Source: Maribacter sp. 4G9
Lineage (GTDB): Bacteria > Bacteroidota > Bacteroidia > Flavobacteriales > Flavobacteriaceae
Length of the DNA stretch: 64,000 nucleotides
NCBI RefSeq assembly: GCF_002742265.1
Contig: NZ_MDGL01000035.1
Location: 175,485 to 239,484, forward strand
Direction of reading: 5' to 3'
The first letter of the stretch is position 1, and every line of letters starts with the position of its first letter. The notes beneath the pieces are model-generated. The model searched no databases. It was given only the letters and a program-made list of their open reading frames with translations, and was not told where the DNA came from. The position numbers were made by a program, and so were the translations under genes. Below, piece by piece: positions 33,712 through 42,287 of this stretch.

Positions 33712-34284
33712 ATGGATATAGCGCTATTAATTATTGGATTTGTTTTTATGCTGCTGGGAATCTTGGGCAGCTTTCTGCCCGTTCTCCCCGGACCTCCCAT
33801 CAGTTGGATCGGACTTTTGCTTTTATACCTTACCAAGGCCATTCCCAACAATTGGTGGATTTTGGGCATCACCCTTGCCATTGCGTTGATCGTATTTGCG
33901 CTGGATTATATCATTCCCGCTATGGGCGCCAAGAAATTTGGCGGAACGCGAGCCGGGATGATAGGTACGACCATAGGCCTCATTATTGGTTTACTTGCAC
34001 CAATACCAGGAGGAATAATAATAGGACCTTTTGTGGGAGCTTTTCTAGGGGAACTATCGGCGAAAGCAGATAACAAAACTGCCCTAAAAGCTGCTTTTGG
34101 ATCCTTTTTGGGTTTCCTTACCGGTACTTTTATGAAATTCGTGGTTGCAGTCGTTTATTTGGGATTGTTCATCTCCACTGCTTGGGAATACAGAGCGGCC
34201 TTATTTCCGTATTTCGACTATTCCATCCAAACTGTTTTATCCGAAATTGGATTTCTTGTAGATGTCGGCATATCGCCTTCATAA
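33712..34284 (+). CDS. DUF456 membrane protein
   Basis: A 190-residue, glycine-rich polytopic protein: GIFGSFLPVLPGPPISWIGLLL-like N terminus (LGSFLPVLPGPP), FGGTRAGMIGTTIGLIIGLLAPIPGG and GPFVGAFLGEL. This is the DUF456 pattern, small integral proteins of unknown function. Its last 67 nt overlap the 3' end of the convergent nitroreductase gene. It is divergent from blaI across the twin operators. Confidence 0.88.
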   Translation: MDIALLIIGFVFMLLGILGSFLPVLPGPPISWIGLLLLYLTKAIPNNWWILGITLAIALIVFALDYIIPAMGAKKFGGTRAGMIGTTIGLIIGLLAPIPGGIIIGPFVGAFLGELSAKADNKTALKAAFGSFLGFLTGTFMKFVVAVVYLGLFISTAWEYRAALFPYFDYSIQTVLSEIGFLVDVGISPS

Positions 34285-34772
34285 TAGCCCATATACAAGA
34301 ACCCGAGGCACTTTTCCCCTTCGGCCATATTGAAAAATTCATCCATGTATTTAATGATTCCCGGGGAACTCCAATAACACCCGATTCCCAATTCCGTGCA
34401 GCACAACCACATGTTCTGTACCGCCATGGAAACCGCGGCCACCTCCTCCCACTCGGGTAGGCTCTCCTTTGGGTCACGTTGCATACAGATAGCGATGACC
34501 GCTGCGGATTGATCGGCATTGGCCCGTAACTTTTTGATCTTGATCTGTTGGGGCCGTGCATCGGTATTCTCATATTTCTTGGACAGGAATTCACCCAAGG
34601 CTTCCTTGGACTTTCCCCGTAAGACCTTAAATCGCCATGGTTCCGTTTTTTTATGCGTCGGTGCCCAATTGGCAGCTTCCAATATTCTTTCCAGATCCGC
34701 TTTGCTTATCTTTTTATCATTGTATTGTGGCGGAAAAACCGACCTTCTTTTTTGGATTAAATCGAATATCAT
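34218..34772 (-). CDS. nitroreductase family protein
   Basis: A 184-residue FMN-dependent oxidoreductase of the YdjA/NfnB type: IQKRRSVFPPQYND, EAANWAPTHKKTEPWRF (FMN-binding), and GIGCYWSSPGIIK. Likely reduces nitro or quinone substrates with NAD(P)H. The gene is monocistronic and overlaps the convergent DUF456 gene by 67 nt, so both 3' ends are coding on opposite strands. Confidence 0.92.
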   Translation of the reverse strand: MIFDLIQKRRSVFPPQYNDKKISKADLERILEAANWAPTHKKTEPWRFKVLRGKSKEALGEFLSKKYENTDARPQQIKIKKLRANADQSAAVIAICMQRDPKESLPEWEEVAAVSMAVQNMWLCCTELGIGCYWSSPGIIKYMDEFFNMAEGEKCLGFLYMGYYEGDMPTSTRNPISDKTVWME

Positions 34773-34865
34773 AGTTTACCATTTTATCTTAATAACGTAA
34801 GGAAAAAGTTTCGCTAGTATTAACCCCGAAACATTCCTATAAATTCTCAATGTACCTTCGTTTCA

Positions 34866-35753
34866 TTACGATTCAAACAAAAGATCGATACAGTTTTGTA
34901 GCACAGGGTTCCTATGCTCTTTTTTCCAAATGGCAGATAGCAGTGCCCTTTGCTGAACATCCCGAAGTTCTATAAACTTCACACGCATTTGAAAACCGTA
35001 TTGCAAGGCCGTAGGTACAATGGCAATACCCAAATTGTTCTCCACCAATTTAAATATGGTCTGCGCATGTACGGATTTGTGGGAAACCTTGGGTACGAAT
35101 CCTGCATCGGAACAAATGCCCATAATGGTTTCGTAATAATAAGGACTGTACTCCTGACCGAACAGGATAAAGTTATCCTCGGAAAAACGTTCCATACCTG
35201 TGTATTCCCTGGTCAACATGGGGTAACTTTCCGGCAGTACCAATGAGAACGTGTCCTCATAAACAGTGCGCATGTGCAACTCCGCGGGCACCTTGGCCAA
35301 TCGCACAAATCCAACATCCAATTCACCCTTTAATACGGCATCCACCTGGTTCAAGTTGGACAACTCTTCTAGGGAGGTCTTTATCTTGGGGAATTTATTC
35401 TTTAATTTCAACAGGAGGTTGGGGATGACATCCTGCATGGCGGAACCCAAAAACCCGATCCTGATTTCCCCGGTATCGCCCTCCCCTATCAACTGCAATT
35501 GACGTTTGGTCTCTTTTAACTTTTTAAAAAGCTCTTCGGCCTGGTTCTTCAAATAATGTCCAGCCGGGGTCAAGGCCACTTTCTTTTTGTCCCTAACAAA
35601 CAGTTCTGCCTGTAGGATCTCCTCCATCTGCTTTATTTGGCGCGACAATCCCGGTTGTGAAATGAACAATTTTTCTGCGGCCTTTCTAAAATGCAATTCA
35701 TCGGCCACGGCCAAAAAATAGGTTAAATGACGAAACTCTATCTGAGAACCCAT
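34866..35753 (-). CDS. LysR-family transcriptional regulator
   Basis: From ATG 35753 the product has 295 residues: MGSQIEFRHLTYFLAVADELHF, helix-turn-helix AAEKLFISQPGLSRQIKQMEE, then an effector-binding domain. A longer open frame up to 36083 runs into hutH on the other strand and is rejected. It is divergent from hutH across 76 nt, which is the usual arrangement of a LysR regulator and its target operon, so it may control histidine utilisation; urocanate as co-inducer is inference. Confidence 0.92.
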   Translation of the reverse strand: MGSQIEFRHLTYFLAVADELHFRKAAEKLFISQPGLSRQIKQMEEILQAELFVRDKKKVALTPAGHYLKNQAEELFKKLKETKRQLQLIGEGDTGEIRIGFLGSAMQDVIPNLLLKLKNKFPKIKTSLEELSNLNQVDAVLKGELDVGFVRLAKVPAELHMRTVYEDTFSLVLPESYPMLTREYTGMERFSEDNFILFGQEYSPYYYETIMGICSDAGFVPKVSHKSVHAQTIFKLVENNLGIAIVPTALQYGFQMRVKFIELRDVQQRALLSAIWKKEHRNPVLQNCIDLLFES

Positions 35754-35791
35754 AGTTATTAATTGTTCAAATAATTGGTATTGGTGATTAT

Positions 35792-35799
35792 CAAACTTA
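35792..35799 (-). promoter_or_regulatory. -7 element TAAGTTTG of the LysR gene
   Basis: Exact TAnnTTTG on the minus strand, 38 nt before the LysR ATG, in the divergent LysR-hutH gap. On the plus strand the nearest match for hutH is TATCTTTA at about 35814-35821. Confidence 0.4.
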
Positions 35800-35829
35800 A
35801 ACAATATCTTTATAAAACTAATATTCAAA

Positions 35830-37413
35830 ATGCAAATTTTGGCCATAAACACATTTAAATTTGGAGAAGACCGGCTTACTGTAGGTAAGGTCTTAGATAT
35901 CGTAAAAGGAGAGACTACAAGTGTCCTGTCCAAAACAATCCAAAAACGGATTGAAGCCAGCTCTCGTGTAGTTGAAAACATTGTGGAAAAGGGGGAGCCC
36001 GTGTATGGCATCAATACGGGCTTCGGTCCCCTGTGTACCACAAAAATATCCAAGGAGGAGACCCGTATCCTACAGACCAACATCCTTAAAAGTCACAGTG
36101 TAGGCGTGGGGAAACCTATATCCAATGAATTGGCCAAAATTATGCTGGTTTTGAAGGCCCATTCCCTGGCCAAGGGCTATTCCGGAATAGCCTTACATAC
36201 CTTAAATCGTATTCTCTGGCATATTGAAAATGATGTGATACCTATAGTGCCCTCCCAAGGTTCCGTTGGGGCATCGGGAGATTTGGCCCCTTTGTCCCAT
36301 TTGTTCCTTCCCCTCATAGGGCTGGGCAAGGTGGTTTATCAAGGAAACACTATGCAGACTCAGGAGATGTTCGATAAAACAGCCCTTCAACCAATACATT
36401 TGGGACCTAAAGAAGGACTGGCCCTTATAAACGGCACCCAGTTCATTGCGGCCCATGCGGTCAAAGTCGTTGAAAAACTGCATTCGGTACTGTCCCAAGC
36501 GGATATAATTGGCGCTATGATGATCGAAGGGCTACAAGGTTCCGTAAAACCCTTTTACAAGGAACTGCACGAACTACGTCCCTTCAAGGGCAATATCCAT
36601 GTCGCCCGAAGGGTCAAGCGACTGCTCAAAGGCTCCGAAATCATGGAGGACCATATCGATTGCGATCGGGTCCAAGACCCCTATTCCCTGCGTTGTATCC
36701 CACAGGTACACGGAGCCTCTAGAAATGCCTGGTTACATCTCAAGGAATTATTGGAAACAGAACTAAACTCGGTCACGGATAACCCCGTAATCATTGACGA
36801 GGAACTGACCATTAGCGGGGGTAATTTTCACGGCCAGCCGCTCGCAATGGCCTTGGACTATGCCTGTTTGGCCGCCTCGGAAATAGGTAACATCTCGGAT
36901 AGAAGAATTTATTTGGCTTTGGAAGGGAATAGTCCGGGTGTTCCAAAATTATTGATGAAGGACACAGGCATCAATTCCGGCTATATGATCTTGCAATATA
37001 CCAGCGCAGCTTTGGCCAGCGAGAACAAGGGCATGTGTTTTCCCTCCAGTGCGGATAGCATACCCACCTCCTTGGGGCAGGAAGACCACGTAAGCATGGG
37101 GTCCATCAGTGGAAGAAAAGCACTTAGGGTCATTCAAAATGTGGAAAAGATATTGGCCATTGAATTACTGACGGCGGCGCAGGCCTTTGAATACAGAAAA
37201 CCCTTAAAATCGGGTATCTTTTTGGATGAAGTCCATAAAGCCGTTCGGAAAAAGGTATCCTTTGCGGATCGGGACCGCGTTTTTTCCGACGATATCGAAA
37301 AGGGGATTGAAATGATCCGGAACAAAACGATCATATCGGTCATTGAAAAAGTGGAAAAAAACAAAAATATATCGCTCAATACAAAGTATTCGGCAGAATT
37401 TGAAAGCTATTAA
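35830..37413 (+). CDS. hutH: histidine ammonia-lyase
   Basis: Converts L-histidine to urocanate and ammonia. The 527-residue product has GINTGFGPLCTT and the GSVGASGDLAPLSH segment whose Ala-Ser-Gly (near 147-149) forms the MIO cofactor; SVTDNPVI and SRRIY-like DRRIYLALEG follow. Length and motifs are normal. It starts the hut operon; hutI follows after 3 nt. Confidence 0.96.
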   Translation: MQILAINTFKFGEDRLTVGKVLDIVKGETTSVLSKTIQKRIEASSRVVENIVEKGEPVYGINTGFGPLCTTKISKEETRILQTNILKSHSVGVGKPISNELAKIMLVLKAHSLAKGYSGIALHTLNRILWHIENDVIPIVPSQGSVGASGDLAPLSHLFLPLIGLGKVVYQGNTMQTQEMFDKTALQPIHLGPKEGLALINGTQFIAAHAVKVVEKLHSVLSQADIIGAMMIEGLQGSVKPFYKELHELRPFKGNIHVARRVKRLLKGSEIMEDHIDCDRVQDPYSLRCIPQVHGASRNAWLHLKELLETELNSVTDNPVIIDEELTISGGNFHGQPLAMALDYACLAASEIGNISDRRIYLALEGNSPGVPKLLMKDTGINSGYMILQYTSAALASENKGMCFPSSADSIPTSLGQEDHVSMGSISGRKALRVIQNVEKILAIELLTAAQAFEYRKPLKSGIFLDEVHKAVRKKVSFADRDRVFSDDIEKGIEMIRNKTIISVIEKVEKNKNISLNTKYSAEFESY

Positions 37414-37416
37414 TTT

Positions 37417-38667
37417 ATGGATGCATTGCAATTAATCGGACCCTTCAAACAACTATTGACCATGGAGGCACTGCCTTTAAAAGGTGCCCTGACGGATAGT
37501 CAACTTTGGATTATAGAGAATGCAGGTATCTTGGTTTCTGATGGAAAAGTGATGGCCACGGGAAAATATGTTACCCTAAAGAAAGAACATCCTTCTGCCG
37601 AGTGCCAAGAATTAACTGGCGACCATGTTTGTCTTCCAGGTTTTATCGATGCCCATACCCATATTTGTTTCGGGGGGAGTCGGGCGAACGACTACGCGCT
37701 CAGAAATTCGGGAAAAACCTATTTGGAAATCGCCAAAGCGGGCGGTGGTATTTGGGATACGGTTACCCAAACCAGAAAAGCGGACAAAGGAACCTTGATA
37801 AAAAAGACGGCAAAATTGGCCAATCGGCATCTTAAGACAGGTGTAACAACCTTGGAGGTGAAAAGCGGTTACGGGCTTTCCTTGGATGAAGAATTAAAAA
37901 TATTGGAGGCGATACAGGAAGCCAACAAAGAAGTTCCATCGGACCTAATCCCGACCTGTCTAGCCGCGCACATGTTTCCAAAAGATTATGATGGCACGAA
38001 AACCTCATATTTACAGGAACTAGCCCAAAAACTGTTGCCTAAATTGAAAGCCGAAAACCTCACCAACAGAATCGATGCATTTATTGAGGAGAGTGCCTTT
38101 TCACCGGAAGAAATCGCTCCTTATTTTAAAACCGCCAAGAACCTAGGGTTTAACATCACGGTGCATGCCGACCAATTTTCCACCGGTGGGAGCAAAGTGG
38201 CCGTGGAATACGGTGCTATTAGTGCGGACCACCTGGAGGCGAGTACGGATACCGAAATTGAGCTTTTGGCTAAAAGCAATACCATTGCCACGGCCCTACC
38301 GGGAGCCTCTTTGGGACTTGGCTGCAATTTTACCCCCGCAAGAAAATTGTTGGATGCAGGAGCGACCTTGGCCATTGCAAGCGACCATAACCCAGGTTCA
38401 GCACCCATGGGAGATTTGTTGACCCAAGCAGCCATATTGGGGGCTTTTGAAAAATTGACCAATGCGGAAGTCCTCGCCGGAATCACGGTTAGGGCGGCGG
38501 CGGCCTTGGGCCTTACGGACCGGGGGAAATTGGCAAAAGGATACTTGGCTGATTTTAGCCTTTTCCATACCAATAACTACCAGGAAATCCTGTACAACCA
38601 AGGCAACCTGAAACCCTGCATGGTCTGGAAAAATGGAAGTTTGGTGTACAACAAACATAAAGCCTAA
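37417..38667 (+). CDS. hutI: imidazolonepropionase
   Basis: Amidohydrolase-fold enzyme that opens imidazolone-5-propionate to N-formimidoyl-glutamate. The 416-residue product carries the metal motif PGFIDAHTHICFGG, EVKSGYGLS, VHADQFS (His ligand) and ASDHNPGSAPM (catalytic Asp). It lies 3 nt after hutH and 3 nt before hutU. Confidence 0.96.
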   Translation: MDALQLIGPFKQLLTMEALPLKGALTDSQLWIIENAGILVSDGKVMATGKYVTLKKEHPSAECQELTGDHVCLPGFIDAHTHICFGGSRANDYALRNSGKTYLEIAKAGGGIWDTVTQTRKADKGTLIKKTAKLANRHLKTGVTTLEVKSGYGLSLDEELKILEAIQEANKEVPSDLIPTCLAAHMFPKDYDGTKTSYLQELAQKLLPKLKAENLTNRIDAFIEESAFSPEEIAPYFKTAKNLGFNITVHADQFSTGGSKVAVEYGAISADHLEASTDTEIELLAKSNTIATALPGASLGLGCNFTPARKLLDAGATLAIASDHNPGSAPMGDLLTQAAILGAFEKLTNAEVLAGITVRAAAALGLTDRGKLAKGYLADFSLFHTNNYQEILYNQGNLKPCMVWKNGSLVYNKHKA

Positions 38668-38670
38668 ATC

Positions 38671-40719
38671 ATGAGCATGGATTTTAAAGCACAGATTCTC
38701 GCAGGTATTCCCACCGAATTGCCAAAGAAAAAAGAACGTTCTTCCCTAGTTTCGCACGCTCCAAAAAGAAAGGATATCCTTTCAACCGAGGAGAAAAAAC
38801 TGGCCATACGCAATGCACTGCGCTATTTCCCCGAGAAATGGCATCAAGAACTTGCGGAAGAATTTGCCAAAGAACTCATGGAATACGGTCGCATTTATAT
38901 GTACAGATTCATGCCAGATTATGAAATGTATGCCCGACCCATTTCCCACTATCCGGCCAAAACAGCTCAAGCGGCCGCAATCATGCTGATGATACAAAAC
39001 AATTTGAATCCCGATGTGGCGCAACATCCGGAAGAATTGATTACCTACGGGGGCAATGGTGCCGTTTTTCAGAATTGGGCACAATATCTCATTACCATGC
39101 GCTATTTGGCTACCATGACCGAAGATCAAACACTTCATATCTATTCCGGGCATCCCATGGGTTTGTTCCCGTCTTCCAAGGAAGCTCCAAGGGTGGTCGT
39201 GACCAACGGTATAATGACCCCCAATTATTCCAAACCGGATGATTGGGAAAAGTTTAATGCCTTAGGGGTTACCCAATACGGCCAGATGACAGCCGGTTCA
39301 TACATGTATATTGGACCCCAAGGTATCGTTCACGGCACTACGATTACGGTCATGAACGCCTTTAGAAAAGTGTTGAAACCCGGTGAGACCTCAGCGGGAA
39401 AAATCTTCCTTACGGCCGGGCTGGGAGGCATGAGCGGCGCCCAGCCCAAGGCAGGAAATATTGCAGGCTGCATTACCGTCTGCGCCGAAGTGAATCCGGC
39501 GGCCGCCCGAAAACGCTTTGAACAGGGATGGGTAGATGAACTTTTGGAAGATATTGACAGCCTAGTTGAACGAACCAAAACGGCCATCGAGCAAAAAGAA
39601 ATTGTTTCCTTAGCCTATATAGGCAATGTTGTAACGGTTTGGGAACGATTTTATACTGAAAACATATTTGTACATCTAGGTTCTGACCAGACCTCCTTGC
39701 ACAATCCATGGGCCGGGGGCTATTACCCGGTGGGACTCAGTTATGATGAGTCTAATGAATTGATGAGCGCAAATCCCGAACTTTTCAAAGCCAAGGTCCA
39801 GGATTCGCTAAGGAGACATGCCAATGCCATCAATAAGCACACCGAAAAAGGTTGCTATTTCTTTGATTACGGTAATGCCTTTTTGTTGGAGGCCTCCAGG
39901 GCAGGGGCGGCTATCTACAAGGATTCTAAGGGCAATTTTAGTAACACCCCTTCCCTTGGGGAAGGGGCCGGGGGTTGGGCCTATCCTTCCTATGTACAGG
40001 ATATTTTAGGGCCCATGTGTTTCGATTATGGTTTTGGACCGTTCCGATGGGTCTGCACCTCTGGAAAACCTGAGGATTTAAGAAAAACGGACGAGATAGC
40101 CCTTGAGGTGATGTTACGTATAAAAGTGACCGCTCCAGTTGAGATTCGGCAGCAAATGGAAGATAACATCAAATGGATCCATGAGGCCGAAGAAAACAAA
40201 TTGGTAGTTGGTTCCCAGGCAAGGATTTTATATGCCGATGCAGAAGGTAGGGCAGCCATCGCCGAAGCCTTTAACCAGGCGGTGAAGTCGGGCGAAATTT
40301 CCGCCCCCGTTGTTTTGGGCAGGGACCATCATGACGTGAGCGGCACGGACAGTCCCTATCGGGAAACCAGTAATATTTACGACGGTAGTAAGTTCACTGC
40401 GGATATGGCCATACACAACGTGATCGGCGACAGCTTTAGGGGCGCCACCTGGGTATCCATTCACAACGGCGGTGGCGTAGGTTGGGGCGAGGTCATAAAT
40501 GGAGGTTTTGGTATGGTGCTCGACGGGACAAAGGAAGCTTCGAACCGATTAAGAAACATGTTGTTCTTTGATGTAAACAATGGCATCGCCCGAAGAAGTT
40601 GGGCCCGAAACAAGGAAGCCATTTTCGCCTTACAAAGGGAAATGGAGCGCACACCCAACTTACGCGTTAATTTGCCTAACTTCGTGGAGGACCACGTTTT
40701 GGAAAAATTATTCCTTTAG
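38671..40719 (+). CDS. hutU: urocanate hydratase with an in-frame repeat insertion
   Basis: NAD-dependent hydratase converting urocanate to imidazolone propionate. The 682-residue length matches the long form found in Bacteroidota rather than the 556-residue enterobacterial form. QMTAGSYMYIGPQGIVHGT, GLGGMSGAQPKA, GDCFDYGFGPFRWVC-like (CFDYGFGPFRWVC) and GRDHHDVSGTDSPYRET are conserved. Between GKGNF-like residue 424 and YPSYVQD about a dozen residues (NTPSLGEGAGGW) are encoded by a palindromic C/G repeat, an insertion in a conserved region; the reading frame remains open and flanking motifs intact, so the enzyme may still work. Confidence 0.94.
   Translation: MSMDFKAQILAGIPTELPKKKERSSLVSHAPKRKDILSTEEKKLAIRNALRYFPEKWHQELAEEFAKELMEYGRIYMYRFMPDYEMYARPISHYPAKTAQAAAIMLMIQNNLNPDVAQHPEELITYGGNGAVFQNWAQYLITMRYLATMTEDQTLHIYSGHPMGLFPSSKEAPRVVVTNGIMTPNYSKPDDWEKFNALGVTQYGQMTAGSYMYIGPQGIVHGTTITVMNAFRKVLKPGETSAGKIFLTAGLGGMSGAQPKAGNIAGCITVCAEVNPAAARKRFEQGWVDELLEDIDSLVERTKTAIEQKEIVSLAYIGNVVTVWERFYTENIFVHLGSDQTSLHNPWAGGYYPVGLSYDESNELMSANPELFKAKVQDSLRRHANAINKHTEKGCYFFDYGNAFLLEASRAGAAIYKDSKGNFSNTPSLGEGAGGWAYPSYVQDILGPMCFDYGFGPFRWVCTSGKPEDLRKTDEIALEVMLRIKVTAPVEIRQQMEDNIKWIHEAEENKLVVGSQARILYADAEGRAAIAEAFNQAVKSGEISAPVVLGRDHHDVSGTDSPYRETSNIYDGSKFTADMAIHNVIGDSFRGATWVSIHNGGGVGWGEVINGGFGMVLDGTKEASNRLRNMLFFDVNNGIARRSWARNKEAIFALQREMERTPNLRVNLPNFVEDHVLEKLFL
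39947..39977. repeat. palindromic C/G repeat inserted in hutU
   Basis: CCCCTTCCC-TTG-GGGAAGGGG is a perfect 9-bp stem with a 3-nt loop (39947-39967), followed by CCGGGGG. It encodes PSLGEGAGG and is related in design and reading frame to the hemW repeat at 29810-29835. Confidence 0.7.
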
Positions 40720-40744
40720 CAGGAATTAATCGGATAGTTTTTTT

Positions 40745-40770
40745 GTCTCCTCGAGCGCAGTCGAGAGGTC
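40745..40770. repeat. CTCGA-GCGCAG-TCGAG intergenic repeat between hutU and hutG
   Basis: The 234-nt hutU-hutG gap contains this inverted repeat, a further TCTCGACTTTT at about 40806 and an AGCTCGACCG at about 40900. TCGAG/CGCAGTCGA elements are common repeated intergenic DNA in Flavobacteriia. A small TAGGG-CGA-CCCTA dyad lies at about 40924-40936 just before hutG. Confidence 0.55.
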
Positions 40771-40953
40771 ATCAAAAGTCTGTTACTAGGAAAGAAGGTT
40801 ACGCATCTCGACTTTTGTTTATATTCATCATTGGGTGAAAAGAAAATATGTTTTCTTTGAACGTCCCTTGCAAAGCAAAACGAAAGACTCGATATGGCAG
40901 CTCGACCGTACAAATACATATTTTTAGGGCGACCCTAGCATTAAAAAAAATAT

Positions 40954-41928
40954 ATGAGCAACTATTCAGAAACTTTTTCGAACATATACACCGGAAGACC
41001 TTCGGGCCAGCAGCTGTATTTACATGAAAAGATTTCTTGTTTGCCTATTTCCAACGTATCCACGGTTGCTTCCGAAAAATGCTTTTCACTTTTGGGCTAT
41101 GCCTGTGATGAAGGTGTGAAAAGGAATATGGGGCGATGTGGAGCTATTAATGGACCGGATGCGATCCGGAAACAGTTGGGGAAACTCCCAAATCATCTAA
41201 CAACGGATACCTTTGTTTGTGACGTTGGGACCTTACTTTGCTTGGATGGTAATATGGAAAAAACCCAATTGGACCTTTCGGGATCTGTTTCTCAACTACT
41301 ACAAAAAAACCATTTTCCCATTGTGCTGGGTGGGGGTCATGATATGGCCTATGGAACGTACGGCGGACTCAAAAAATACGTGGGAAACTCTGGCACCATC
41401 GGCATTATAAATTTTGATGCCCATTTTGACCTAAGAAACAATAAACGGAACAACACTTCAACCGTTAACAATTCTGGCACCCCATTTTATCAGATAGCCC
41501 AGGATTGTAAAGAAAACGGCTCACCCTTCAAATATCTTTGCCTAGGTATACGAAAGGACGCCAACGACCGGACCCTGTTCGAAACGGCAAAGGGATTGGA
41601 TGTGCAATATATCATGCGGGACACTTTTAGAATTCAATTCCACAATGAAATAAATGCTTGGATAAACGCCTTTACCAGCAGTGTAGACCATATCTATGTG
41701 ACCATTGACCTTGATGGGTTTTCCTCGGCATATGCCCCGGGGGTAAGTGCCCCTTCACCCATGGGTTTCACCCCAGATGTTGTTTTGCAATCCCTAAAGA
41801 CCATAATGGGCTCCGGAAAACTAAGGGTTTTGGATATTGCGGAATTAAATCCAGATTTTGACGTGGACGACCAAACGGCGAAATTGGCCGCATCCATGGT
41901 GCATTACCTCCTTCACGACCTTCCTTAA
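40954..41928 (+). CDS. hutG: formimidoylglutamase
   Basis: Arginase-family enzyme that hydrolyses N-formimidoyl-L-glutamate to glutamate and formamide. The 324-residue product has the dimanganese motifs GGGHDMAYG, NFDAHFDLR and TIDLDGF, and LDIAELNPDFD near the end. It is separated from hutU by 234 nt of repeat DNA, so it may have its own promoter although it completes the four-enzyme hut pathway. Confidence 0.93.
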   Translation: MSNYSETFSNIYTGRPSGQQLYLHEKISCLPISNVSTVASEKCFSLLGYACDEGVKRNMGRCGAINGPDAIRKQLGKLPNHLTTDTFVCDVGTLLCLDGNMEKTQLDLSGSVSQLLQKNHFPIVLGGGHDMAYGTYGGLKKYVGNSGTIGIINFDAHFDLRNNKRNNTSTVNNSGTPFYQIAQDCKENGSPFKYLCLGIRKDANDRTLFETAKGLDVQYIMRDTFRIQFHNEINAWINAFTSSVDHIYVTIDLDGFSSAYAPGVSAPSPMGFTPDVVLQSLKTIMGSGKLRVLDIAELNPDFDVDDQTAKLAASMVHYLLHDLP

Positions 41929-42287
41929 ATAGGCCCATAAACAAAAAAAGCCTCCCAAATGGAAAGCCTTTCATTGGTTTAAAATAGGCTAAAACCTATT
42001 CACACCATTGTCCCAAAATTGCTTTTGAGACACAACACAACGAAACAAAGATAAGAAAGGAATTTTAATATTTTGTAGGGTTTAAAAAAATAGGAAAAGA
42101 TGAAAGGTCAATTTCTTCCTTGAAAAGGGATATATACACATTGGGCACATTCGATTAAAACCCATTAAATCAGGTTAAAAACAAAGAACAGGAGCAATGG
42201 CGAAGATACTTTCGCTTGGTCGATAGTTTCCCTCTTCCACCACACCACAACGTATCTTGCAGTTCCAAATCTGTATTGACCTACCCT
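41929..42287. other. intergenic region after hutG, no gene seen
   Basis: 359 nt with no supported reading frame. It contains a weak hairpin AATAGG-CTAAAA-CCTATT at about 41983-42000 and an AAAAAAAGCCT segment that looks like a terminator but has no matching arm. The rest is AT-rich and probably holds the promoter of the lipoprotein gene at 42288. Confidence 0.6.

Noticed and set aside
35754..36083. N-terminal extension of the LysR gene to 36083
   Set aside because: The extra 110 residues lie antisense to hutH and have no LysR character; the protein family starts at the ATG at 35753.
41940..41975. Terminator AAAAAAAGCCT...AAAGCCTTTC after hutG
   Set aside because: The two GCCT segments are direct, not inverted, so they cannot form a stem.
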